From contig DOVG01000178.1 in the NCBI GenBank assembly GCA_003520205.1, forward strand, positions 1 to 16,924: DNA of 16,924 nucleotides. Reading direction: 5' to 3'. The DNA comes from Lachnospiraceae bacterium (GTDB lineage: Bacteria; Bacillota; Clostridia; Lachnospirales; Lachnospiraceae). Position 1 is the first letter of the stretch. Every line of letters starts with the position of its first letter. The notes below the pieces were generated by a model that saw nothing but the letters and a program-made list of their open reading frames with translations, ran no database searches and had not been told where the DNA came from. Shown here piece after piece: positions 7,060 through 14,768 of this stretch. The translations under genes were made by a program, and so were the position numbers.

Positions 7060-8148
7060 ATGTCACAATTAAATGCAGACAACAAAAAAAACAAGTCTAT
7101 AAAACCGCTTAAGACTACAGTACATCCTACAAGAATTATAGCTTATCTGGTACAGGTGGCTATATCTGTTTATATGTACTATTTTCTGCGTAACCATTTT
7201 ATGATGCTTGTTCTGTCTATTCTTGCAGCAGCTCCTGTTCTGGATATATTAGCTTTTATATTTTTATACAGAGCTGTTGAGGTAAAGCTGGAGGCGCCGG
7301 AGAGAGAGGTGGTCAGAAATACTATCGGTTTTATCAGGCTTACTCTAAAAAACAGCTCACTCATGGTATCATTTGATACATGTGTTCAGTTAGATGCGGA
7401 GAATACATTTTATAATGATAAGAGCTTTACTATTCTTTCTTTGCCATGCAGTGCAAGAAATAATTATGAAAAGAATATTCCGGTCAGATACTATATGAAT
7501 GGTATGTATAAGTACAGTATAAATGTTATCACAGTAAGGGATCTTCTGGGTTTTATATCATTGAAAAAGAAAGTGGATACGTCGGCGGAAATATCTGTGC
7601 TGCCTGAGATAGATAATAGTCATGAATTCGATCTGACAGATATGTCAAAAGGAATGACGGAAAGTGAAGAAACTATAAAGAAAGGGCACGACTTCTCGGA
7701 TGTTTCTGATGTGAGAGAATATATACCTGGAGATAAACTGATGAGTATTCACTGGAAGCTTTCTGCCAAAAGGGACATTCTTATGGTAAAGGACAGGGTT
7801 TCCATGTCTGATCAGCAGATGGTAATTCTTACAGAACTTTCTGGAAGCGATGAAGAAGTAGACGAGATTCTTACTCTTACATATTCTATCGTAGACAGTT
7901 TTGTCAGAGAACAGACATATGTTCGTCTGATGTGGTGGAGTGAAGGAAAATTCTCTTTTGAGGAAAGACAGATAGTGAGCAGGGAGAGCTTGAGAGAATC
8001 ATTTTCAGATATATATTATGAGAAGATATATAATGACAGTGAAAAAACAAAGCAGTATATGAGAAGCATCAGGCCGGAGCTTAAGGCATATGTAAATGTG
8101 TGCATGCGTGATGGTGAAGCGGATGCGGTAGTAGTAGAACAAGATTGA
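7060..8148 (+). CDS. DUF58-domain membrane protein
   Basis: ATG 7060 is preceded at 8 nt by AAGGG (7047-7051); the upstream in-frame TTG 6988 overlaps the moxR end and lacks a site. The 362-residue protein has two N-terminal membrane segments (~26-43 and ~47-70). A beta-rich region leads to the DUF58 signature at ~208-246: KGHDFSDV, VREYIPGD, IHWKLSAK and MVKDR. DUF58 proteins are of unknown biochemical function. They usually pair with MoxR ATPases and are predicted to carry a von Willebrand-A-like fold after the signature. The stop codon lies 5 nt before the next start, implying translational coupling. Confidence 0.9.
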   Translation: MSQLNADNKKNKSIKPLKTTVHPTRIIAYLVQVAISVYMYYFLRNHFMMLVLSILAAAPVLDILAFIFLYRAVEVKLEAPEREVVRNTIGFIRLTLKNSSLMVSFDTCVQLDAENTFYNDKSFTILSLPCSARNNYEKNIPVRYYMNGMYKYSINVITVRDLLGFISLKKKVDTSAEISVLPEIDNSHEFDLTDMSKGMTESEETIKKGHDFSDVSDVREYIPGDKLMSIHWKLSAKRDILMVKDRVSMSDQQMVILTELSGSDEEVDEILTLTYSIVDSFVREQTYVRLMWWSEGKFSFEERQIVSRESLRESFSDIYYEKIYNDSEKTKQYMRSIRPELKAYVNVCMRDGEADAVVVEQD

Positions 8149-8153
8149 TTAGT

Positions 8154-10514
8154 ATGAGTAATAAAGTCTCGCAAAACAGAATAAAAGTTGGAAGAAAAAA
8201 ATGGTATGAAGAGAATACTGAACCGGTACCGTTATGTAAAGGTGTAGAGATAGATTCTGCAGTTTATGAGATTAGTGAAAACAGATATCTGACTCTTATT
8301 ACAAAAGGAATCATAGTATATCTTATCACGGCGGGAGGAATCGGTGCTTATCTAACAGCGATTGACATAGACTTTAATCAGGTTATTTTCAATATAGTAA
8401 TCCTGGTTACAGCCATTATTTGTGCTGCTCTTTATCATTCGTGGAAATCTGAGAATCTGGGTTATCTGGTATTCTTTATTTTCTATGCGGCTGTCATGTT
8501 TATGTTTAAAGATTACATCAACTCGGGATTCTATGCAGTGATAAATGATACCATAGACTGGGCATCTATTTACTTTAAAACAGATGGTCTCCAATATTAC
8601 AATGAACGGATATCCAACAGATACGTGGCAATTACTATATCCATGTCCATAATAGGCGTTGCCATGAATGTTCTTCTTAACAACTACATACTTCGTCGTG
8701 CCAGATACATGGTCGCAATCTTTCTTGGAGTGACTATAAATGTTATAGCATTCTATATGCAGCGTGAACCCGCAACTATATACAGTATAATGCTTCTGGG
8801 TGGAATAGTCATGACATATGTTTTAAAGTGTGGACGACATTTCCTTCTCAGCAGGCGTGATCATGTGCTGGAACGTTCCAGGCAGGGACTTAACTATGCG
8901 CTGGATTATAAATCTCTATGGCAGGGACTTGTAATTGTATTCATGTTTGTACTTATAACTGTTGCAACTATGAGTACGGTTTATGACAAAATGTACTATG
9001 ATATAGAGCAGGAAGACAGTGAAGAGAAAGAGATAACAAGAGACACCTTCCAGAATTTCATCATGCTGGGAATCTTTGGACTTTTGGATTTCTACCCCAA
9101 CACCGGTGGCCTTTCGACTGGTAAGCTGGGTGGCGTATCCTCTATAAGACTTGATTATATGACTGATCTTACGCTTATCTATGCACCTTTTTCATATAAA
9201 ACACTTTATATCAAGAATTTTACTGGTGATACATATCTTACTTATGAAAATCAATGGCTTAGTGCAGGTGATGAGGATTCAAAGAAGATATATAAGAATT
9301 CATATGATGATGAGGTAAAAGCATATAAAGAAGCCTTCGAAGAGGGAAAAGAGCATACAGCTATGGGGCATATGACGGTAACAAATGTTGAAGCTCCGCT
9401 GTTGCCTTATCAGCCTTATTATAGTGTCGGGGATGCTAGACCGTTATTTACAAGGCAGTCTTCCACTTACGAATTCTACCCATTGTTAGAGGGAAGTAAT
9501 GTTGTGGTAGATGATTATGAAATCGATCAAGATTATCTTAGGGTTCCGGAACAAAATGAAGAGGTTATTGAAAACTTTATAAAAGAAGCAGGAATAGGTG
9601 GAAATACTGTTGAGGAAAAGGTAGAGAGCCTTAGAAATTATTATCAGGATAATATACCATATACTGTACGACCGGGAGCAACCCCGTGGAGACAGGATTT
9701 TGTAAATTATTTCCTGACTGAAAATAGAAAAGGTTACTGTGCGCATTTTGCATCTGCGGGAACTCTGATACTAAGAGAACTGGGAGTACCGGCCAGATAC
9801 TGTGAGGGATATGCGATATCCTTTAATCAGGTAGTAGATCATGGTGAGCTTCTGGAGGATTCATCTTATGAGGATTATTATCAGGGCTTTAATGAAACTG
9901 GTGAGAAGACAGCTCCGGTAAGAGTAAATGCGACCGATGCGGATGCACATGCCTGGATAGAAGTATATGAGAAAGGGAAAGGCTGGAGAGTAGTTGAAGT
10001 AACTCCAACTGGAGGACTTCTTGAAGAGGAAGATGATCGTAGCTTCTGGGAGTCTTTTAATAACATTTTTGGTGATGGAGAAGATACAAGTGCAGAAAGA
10101 GAGCCCAATAATGTAAATCAGTTCAATATATCCGGAGTGGATTCATTTATGAAGAAGGCAGCTGTGGTTATTATTGTGCTGTTTATCTTCTCGATATTAG
10201 GCTATATAATGTACAGATTTTATCCGGAGATAAAATATCATATAGATTACAGCAAGGCAGGACCTTCAGATAAGCTGATTCTGAAGTATTCGCGTTTTAT
10301 CAGAAAAAGGAGAAAGAAAGATAAGAGCTTAAGAACCAAGATGAATTATGCAGAGCAGATGGAACATTTGATATCGGCATCTGAGTCTGACAGAACGCGT
10401 ATGACTGATATACTTGAACGCGCCGGTTTTTCAAGAAATGGAATAACCCAGGAAGAATTAAGCTATGCAGATGGAATACTGGAAAGTCTGATTCAGAAAA
10501 ATAAAAATGGTTGA
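8154..10514 (+). CDS. TgpA-like transmembrane protein with extracytoplasmic transglutaminase-like domain
   Basis: ATG 8154 lies 5 nt after the DUF58 stop; TTG 8145, overlapping that stop, is the alternative. Neither has a clear ribosome site, which fits translational coupling. The 786-residue protein has several membrane helices at ~48-270, a large extracytoplasmic region, a transglutaminase-like core, a single helix at ~669-689 and a basic cytoplasmic tail. Core residues visible are Cys529 in GYCAHFASAG and His599 in DADAHAWIEV. The usual third residue is Glu615 in RVVEVTP, where many family members have Asp. Such proteins are inferred to cleave or crosslink peptide bonds at the cell envelope; the substrate is unknown. 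It ends the moxR operon, and its stop codon lies within the -35 box of the next promoter. Confidence 0.88.
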   Translation: MSNKVSQNRIKVGRKKWYEENTEPVPLCKGVEIDSAVYEISENRYLTLITKGIIVYLITAGGIGAYLTAIDIDFNQVIFNIVILVTAIICAALYHSWKSENLGYLVFFIFYAAVMFMFKDYINSGFYAVINDTIDWASIYFKTDGLQYYNERISNRYVAITISMSIIGVAMNVLLNNYILRRARYMVAIFLGVTINVIAFYMQREPATIYSIMLLGGIVMTYVLKCGRHFLLSRRDHVLERSRQGLNYALDYKSLWQGLVIVFMFVLITVATMSTVYDKMYYDIEQEDSEEKEITRDTFQNFIMLGIFGLLDFYPNTGGLSTGKLGGVSSIRLDYMTDLTLIYAPFSYKTLYIKNFTGDTYLTYENQWLSAGDEDSKKIYKNSYDDEVKAYKEAFEEGKEHTAMGHMTVTNVEAPLLPYQPYYSVGDARPLFTRQSSTYEFYPLLEGSNVVVDDYEIDQDYLRVPEQNEEVIENFIKEAGIGGNTVEEKVESLRNYYQDNIPYTVRPGATPWRQDFVNYFLTENRKGYCAHFASAGTLILRELGVPARYCEGYAISFNQVVDHGELLEDSSYEDYYQGFNETGEKTAPVRVNATDADAHAWIEVYEKGKGWRVVEVTPTGGLLEEEDDRSFWESFNNIFGDGEDTSAEREPNNVNQFNISGVDSFMKKAAVVIIVLFIFSILGYIMYRFYPEIKYHIDYSKAGPSDKLILKYSRFIRKRRKKDKSLRTKMNYAEQMEHLISASESDRTRMTDILERAGFSRNGITQEELSYADGILESLIQKNKNG

Positions 10515-10539
10515 CAACCCGGTTAAGCTGTGCTAATTT
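10511..10539 (+). promoter_or_regulatory. Promoter of the leuA T-box unit
   Basis: A consensus TTGACA (10511-10516), a 17-nt spacer and TAATTT (10534-10539) preceded by TGC (extended -10) form a strong sigma-A promoter. The -35 box overlaps the TGA stop (10512-10514) of the upstream gene. The predicted start is near 10546, just before the T-box. Confidence 0.8.
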
Positions 10540-10545
10540 ATATCA

Positions 10546-10840
10546 CAACTAAATAACCAGCAAAAGCGTTGATGAGGAATAGTAAGCAGGTGAAATTATA
10601 AGAGAGAGCTGTCGGTTGCTGCAAGACAGTTAAGGAAGCCTTCTGAACTCGCCTTTGAGCTGACGGGTGAAAAGTTTAAGTAGTCCGTTCCGGGTTCCTC
10701 CCGTTACAGAGGAAAGGTATAAGAACTGTAAAATCAGATCCGTACCGATGAGTGCGTGTGACAAGTCACACGAAGTAGAGTGGTACCGCGTGAATTCACG
10801 TCTCTACAAACCGTCAGGTTTGTGGAGACGTTTTGTTATT
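10546..10840 (+). promoter_or_regulatory. T-box leader (tRNA-Leu sensing) with antiterminator/terminator switch
   Basis: Stem I is recognisable by GATGAGGAATAGTA (10571-10584) and by an apical hairpin CTGTC/GACAG with the GGTTGCTGCAA loop typical of T-boxes. The segment AGGTGA (10589-10594) pairs with TCGCCT (10649-10654) and frames a specifier loop. The best codon in it is CTG at 10660-10662 (Leu), although CTC at 10648-10650 cannot be excluded. Stem III is CGTGTGAC-AA-GTCACACG (10755-10772). The T-box bulge is TGGTACC (10781-10787), with T matching an A discriminator base. The antiterminator pairs 10775-10780 with 10802-10807. When tRNA-Leu is charged the terminator should form and stop transcription; uncharged tRNA-Leu should allow leuA expression. 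Confidence 0.9.
10798..10840 (+). terminator. Intrinsic terminator of the T-box
   Basis: A 15-bp stem (10798-10812 with 10817-10831, one G-U pair) has a GTCA loop and a following TTTTGTTATTT run. Its left arm shares CTCTAC (10802-10807) with the antiterminator, so the two structures exclude each other. Confidence 0.9.
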
Positions 10841-10841
10841 T

Positions 10842-10934
10842 ATGAGTTAGGCGAAGCCTAATCATTGCTGAACAAATGGCTTGAAAAGCCATAAGACTGC
10901 GAAGCAGTCGGGTTCAGCAATTGCATTAACTCAT
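10842..10934. repeat. Three-armed (cloverleaf-like) palindromic element with GAA triloops in the leuA leader
   Basis: An outer stem ATGAGTTA (10842-10849) / TAACTCAT (10927-10934) encloses three hairpins. The first is TTAGGC-GAA-GCCTAA (10847-10861), which competes with the end of the outer stem. A perfect 10-bp stem (10864-10873 / 10912-10921) then encloses ATGGCTT-GAA-AAGCCAT (10876-10892) and GACTGC-GAA-GCAGTC (10895-10909). Nearly every base is in a stem or triloop. It lies after the T-box terminator, so it is transcribed only on readthrough. No family I can name matches; it may be a small palindromic repeat insertion or an mRNA leader structure. Confidence 0.7.
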
Positions 10935-10960
10935 GAAAACACTGTCGGATGTCGCAATCC

Positions 10961-10989
10961 TTGATTATTATAGTAAAAAATAGTAAAAT
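10961..10989 (+). promoter_or_regulatory. Possible secondary promoter directly before leuA
   Basis: TTGATT (10961-10966), a 17-nt spacer and TAAAAT (10984-10989) resemble a sigma-A promoter that would bypass the T-box. The start would lie only ~16 nt before the leuA ATG. The region is very A+T-rich, so a chance match is plausible. Confidence 0.25.
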
Positions 10990-11011
10990 AAATAAGTTGG
11001 AGGTAATTGTC

Positions 11012-12694
11012 ATGAAAAATTATGAGCATTACAAAAGAGGTTATTTTATGCCACCAGTAGAATGTACTGAGTGGGTAAAGAAAGAATATATAGATAAGGC
11101 TCCTATCTGGTGCAGTGTTGACCTTAGAGATGGTAACCAGGCGCTTGTAGTTCCGATGAGTCTTGATGAGAAAATCGAGTTCTATAAGGAACTTATCAGA
11201 GTTGGATTTAAAGAAATAGAGATAGGATTTCCGGCTGCAAGCGAGACAGAATATGAATTCTGCCGTAAGCTTATTGAGGAAAATCTGATTCCTGATGATG
11301 TTACTATACAGGTGCTTACACAGGCGAGAGAACATATTATAAAGAAAACATTTGATGCTGTTAGAGGCGCTAACCCTAAGAATGTAATAGTTCATGTATA
11401 CAACTCTACAAGCGTGGCGCAGAGAGAGCAGGTATTCAAGAAGTCTAAAGAAGAAGTAAAACAGATAGCAATAGACGGTGCAGCTCTTCTGAAGAAACTG
11501 GCCGATGAAGATGGCGCTGAATATAGATTTGAATATAGTCCTGAAAGCTTTACAGGTACAGAACCTGAGTATGCTCTTGAGGTATGTAACGCAGTGCTTG
11601 ATGTATGGCAGCCAACAGCGGATAGAAAGGCTATAATCAATCTTCCTGCAACAGTTGAGATGTCACTTCCTCATGTATATGCAAGTCAGATCGAATATAT
11701 GAGTAAGAATATGAAGTATCGTGAAAATGTAATTCTTTCACTTCATCCTCATAATGACAGAGGCTGTGGTGTAGCTGATGCAGAGCTTGGTATTCTTGCA
11801 GGGGCTGACCGTATAGAGGGAACACTTTTTGGAAATGGTGAGAGAACCGGTAATGTGGATGTTATTACTCTTGCCATGAATATGTATACACATGGTGTAG
11901 ATCCATGCCTTGACTTTTCAGATATGCCAAGAATTCAGGAAACATATGAGAAGCTTACAGGAATGGAGATATATCCTAGAGAGCCATACTGCGGTAAGCT
12001 TGTATTTGCTGCATTTTCAGGTTCACATCAGGATGCCATAGCAAAGGGTATGAAGTGGCGTGAAGAAGATCCGGATCAGATGTGGACAACACCATACCTT
12101 CCACTTAATCCGGAAGATATTGGACGTACATATGATGGCGATGTTATCAGAATTAATTCACAATCAGGTAAGGGTGGAGTAGGCTTCATACTTGAGACTA
12201 AGTATGGATTTACTCTTCCAAAGGCTATGAAAGAGGATGTTGGATATGCTGTTAAGGGCGTGTCAGATCATGGTCATAAGGAACTTAAGCCTGATGAGGT
12301 ATATAAAGTATTTAAGGATCAGTATATAAATGTTGATTCACCGATTAAGTTTATAGAATGCCATTTCCAGCAGATAGATGGAATCAGATGTGAACTTACA
12401 ATAGAGAGAGACGGAGTTCATAAAGTATATCATGGTCAGGGAAATGGTAGACTTGATGCTATAAGTAATGCCATAATGAGACATTTTGCTGTTGAGTTCG
12501 AAATAGTAAGCTATGATGAACATGCTCTTCAGAGAGGATCTAATTCTCAGGCAGTAGCATATGTAGCTATTCAGGTTAGTGGTAGAAATGATGTAACTTA
12601 TGGAGCAGGAATCCATACAGATATTATCGAAGCATCGGCCTATGCTCTTATAAGTGCTGTTAATAAAGCACTTCAGGCAGAACATCTCAAATAA
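11012..12694 (+). CDS. leuA: 2-isopropylmalate synthase, long (LeuA2-like) type
   Basis: LeuA condenses acetyl-CoA with 2-oxoisovalerate, the first committed step of leucine synthesis. ATG 11012 is preceded at 8 nt by GGAGG (10999-11003); an in-frame ATG at 10949 has no site and would add an unrelated tail. The 560-residue length fits the longer LeuA2/yeast-like subgroup rather than the ~510-residue form. The DRE-TIM catalytic domain shows DLRDGNQAL (37-45; Arg39, Asp40), metal ligands His245 and His247 in LHPHNDRG, and LFGNGERTGNVD. A linker containing GKGGVGFILE and a C-terminal regulatory domain, usually the site of leucine feedback inhibition, complete it. Control by the leucine T-box upstream agrees with the function. 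leuB and leuCD are not in the window. Confidence 0.96.
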   Translation: MKNYEHYKRGYFMPPVECTEWVKKEYIDKAPIWCSVDLRDGNQALVVPMSLDEKIEFYKELIRVGFKEIEIGFPAASETEYEFCRKLIEENLIPDDVTIQVLTQAREHIIKKTFDAVRGANPKNVIVHVYNSTSVAQREQVFKKSKEEVKQIAIDGAALLKKLADEDGAEYRFEYSPESFTGTEPEYALEVCNAVLDVWQPTADRKAIINLPATVEMSLPHVYASQIEYMSKNMKYRENVILSLHPHNDRGCGVADAELGILAGADRIEGTLFGNGERTGNVDVITLAMNMYTHGVDPCLDFSDMPRIQETYEKLTGMEIYPREPYCGKLVFAAFSGSHQDAIAKGMKWREEDPDQMWTTPYLPLNPEDIGRTYDGDVIRINSQSGKGGVGFILETKYGFTLPKAMKEDVGYAVKGVSDHGHKELKPDEVYKVFKDQYINVDSPIKFIECHFQQIDGIRCELTIERDGVHKVYHGQGNGRLDAISNAIMRHFAVEFEIVSYDEHALQRGSNSQAVAYVAIQVSGRNDVTYGAGIHTDIIEASAYALISAVNKALQAEHLK

Positions 12695-12706
12695 AAGGAA
12701 CATATC

Positions 12707-13927
12707 ATGTCAGAAATGAATCGTGACAATGTAATACATGTTGACAGCTCAGAAGAGCTTAGACAGGAAAACCAGAATCGCTTTAGAGAGCATCGCAGAA
12801 TTCGTATAAATGCCGGCTTTGTAGTAGTGGCACTTCTTGTTGTAGTTATAGCTGGCATATATATATTCAGCCAGATGCGAAGCTATAATGGAATAAAGGT
12901 GGTTAAGTCTGCAGAAACTGTATATGAGGCAAATGCCCAATATCTGGAATTTGGGGCAAATCTTCTCAGATATACTCCGGATGGCGTTTCCTATATAGAC
13001 AGTAATGGAGATACTGTCTGGACGTCAGGTAATGATTTCAGAGTACCTATTGCAGAGTCCAGTGGGGATTATGCTGTTGTAGCTGATAAGGGTGGTAATC
13101 TTGTAGCTGTATTTGGCATAGACGGACCTATAAGTACAGTTAATATGCCTTATGCTATATGCGATATAGATGTTGCTAAGCAGGGGGCTTTTGCTGCTAT
13201 ACTTGAATCAGACGAAACTAACTATATTAATATGTATGATAAGACTGGAAATATTGTCTACGAGATGCAGACGTCCATCAACAAGAGTGGATACCCTATG
13301 GATATATCCATATCTGACGATGGAAGGAAGCTTTTTACCAGCTATTTTAAGCTCGACGGGGTAAATATCAAGAACAATCTGACTGCGTATAATTTTGGTA
13401 CAGTTGGACAGAATGAAAATGCCGACCGTATGGTTGGCGGATATTCTTTTGATGAAGAGTTTATTCCGAAAGTGGAATTTCTGACAAACGATATAGTAGC
13501 AGCTTTTTCAGATAAAGAGATACTTCTTTATAACATGAAGGAGAAACCGTCTGAAAGAGGAAAAACCGAGTACGGAGGAGAGGCATCCAGTGTGTTCTAT
13601 TCCTCTGAATTTCTTGGAGTTGTCAGACCTAACAGTGACAGCGATAAATCGTCGAATTATATAATGACTGTCTATGATCTGTCCGGTAAGAAGATATTTG
13701 AATATGCTTTTAGTATGGACTATGAGAAGATTTATGCAGACGCTAATGAAATCATAATAACAGGTTCGAATCAGTGTCTTATTATTGATAAGAGCGGGAG
13801 AACTAAATTCTCATATACATTTGATGGAATGGTTAAATCAATGATTCCGTCATCAAAGAATAACGAGTATATAGTAACTTTTGAAAATAAAACAGAAACA
13901 GTCAGGCTTAGAACAGAGGATAGATAG
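12707..13927 (+). CDS. DUF5711-like single-pass membrane protein
   Basis: ATG 12707 follows AAAGGAA (12694-12700), and the gene begins 12 nt after the leuA stop. The 406-residue protein has a charged cytoplasmic N-terminus, one membrane helix (~36-55) and a long extracytoplasmic region. That region contains repeated four-stranded blocks such as VSYIDSNGDTVW, INMYDKTGNIVYE, MTVYDLSGKKIFEY and LIIDKSGRTKFSY, suggesting a beta-propeller-like fold. It resembles the uncharacterised DUF5711 family of Clostridia. The function is unknown. It abuts a CvpA-family gene directly, so an envelope role with that partner is plausible. Confidence 0.75.
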   Translation: MSEMNRDNVIHVDSSEELRQENQNRFREHRRIRINAGFVVVALLVVVIAGIYIFSQMRSYNGIKVVKSAETVYEANAQYLEFGANLLRYTPDGVSYIDSNGDTVWTSGNDFRVPIAESSGDYAVVADKGGNLVAVFGIDGPISTVNMPYAICDIDVAKQGAFAAILESDETNYINMYDKTGNIVYEMQTSINKSGYPMDISISDDGRKLFTSYFKLDGVNIKNNLTAYNFGTVGQNENADRMVGGYSFDEEFIPKVEFLTNDIVAAFSDKEILLYNMKEKPSERGKTEYGGEASSVFYSSEFLGVVRPNSDSDKSSNYIMTVYDLSGKKIFEYAFSMDYEKIYADANEIIITGSNQCLIIDKSGRTKFSYTFDGMVKSMIPSSKNNEYIVTFENKTETVRLRTEDR

Positions 13928-14695
13928 ATGTATTATTTTATATTCTGTATATTTGCTATACTTCTGCTTAGTGCGCTGATAGGCCTGAAGAGAGGTCTTT
14001 TCAAAACATTATTTGGTTTCCTGGCAGTAGTTATATCATTAACCGTGACATATGTGGCAAGCCCTTATGTTAGTTCTCTTATCGTGGAAAATACAGAGAT
14101 TGATGAGTATATAGAACAGCGCGTATATGAAAAGATAGAGGCTGATACCCGTAAATCAGTTGAAGAGTCTCTGAAGGATTCGGGAGTTACTAAGAATCTT
14201 TCTGGACTTTCTAAAGAAGAAACCAGAAATATAATGGAAAATAATCCGGATAAAGCCACTCAGGTTCAGAGGATAGATGCTCTGAATCTCCCTGATTATT
14301 TTAAGAGATTATATATAGAGAATAACAATGATGGCGTTTATGATTTGCTTGGAGTTGATAATTTCTACAGATATCTTGCCAGATATACAGCAAGGCTTGC
14401 TATAAATGCGATAGGGCTTCTGGCTACACTCCTGGCGGCCAGAATCATTCTGTTCTTAATTAGTCTTATAATCAGGAAAACCATGGAAGAGGATCCGGTA
14501 CTGTCAGGACTTGACAGGTTTTTTGGTATGGTTCTTGGAATTGCAGTTGGGCTTGTAGTGGTCTGGATATTCATGATTATAGCAAGTATAGCATTTGGAA
14601 ATGAATTCGATGCAATGATAGCTGAAAATGAAATACTAGTAAAACTTAATGAATATAATCTTTTGTTAAAGGTTTTGACAAATGGTGTCAAATAA
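13928..14695 (+). CDS. CvpA-family membrane protein
   Basis: The ATG follows the preceding TAG stop with no gap, and AGAGGA (13915-13920) provides the ribosome site. The 255-residue protein has four membrane segments (~2-18, ~25-45, ~158-182, ~199-223) with a charged, helical central domain (~55-150). The layout and the LKRGLF and LDRFFGMVLGIAVG motifs fit CvpA/colicin-V-production-type proteins. CvpA proteins affect envelope integrity and toxin or antimicrobial export in other bacteria; the mechanism is unresolved. No bacteriocin gene is seen here. The gene ends the leuA transcription unit. Confidence 0.85.
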   Translation: MYYFIFCIFAILLLSALIGLKRGLFKTLFGFLAVVISLTVTYVASPYVSSLIVENTEIDEYIEQRVYEKIEADTRKSVEESLKDSGVTKNLSGLSKEETRNIMENNPDKATQVQRIDALNLPDYFKRLYIENNNDGVYDLLGVDNFYRYLARYTARLAINAIGLLATLLAARIILFLISLIIRKTMEEDPVLSGLDRFFGMVLGIAVGLVVVWIFMIIASIAFGNEFDAMIAENEILVKLNEYNLLLKVLTNGVK

Positions 14696-14712
14696 TTCTT
14701 TGAGGAATTAAT

Positions 14713-14742
14713 ATTGGGGGCTCTTTTCGGTCCCCAATTTTT
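14713..14742 (+). terminator. Terminator of the leuA unit
   Basis: ATTGGGG (14713-14719) pairs with CCCCAAT (14732-14738), with a few more pairs into the loop, followed by TTTTT. It lies 18 nt after the CvpA-family stop and separates this unit from fbp. Confidence 0.88.
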
Positions 14743-14768
14743 AATACTTAAATCAGGGGGGTATCGGT

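Noticed and set aside
10667..10861. 64-codon ORF in the leuA leader
   Set aside because: It lies across T-box stem III, antiterminator and terminator; the sequence is explained by RNA structure and has no ribosome site.
10949..11011. In-frame N-terminal extension or leader peptide before leuA
   Set aside because: There is no ribosome site before ATG 10949, and the GGAGG at 10999 lies inside that extension and points to 11012.
10931..11395. 154-codon minus-strand ORF antisense to leuA
   Set aside because: It is a shadow of leuA and the leader hairpins with no recognisable domain or start signal.
12868..12880. GCGAAGC inside the DUF5711-like gene
   Set aside because: It has no flanking inverted repeat and is explained by codons.
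13928..14695. Colicin/bacteriocin production locus
   Set aside because: CvpA-family membership does not imply a bacteriocin, and no precursor, immunity or export gene is present.
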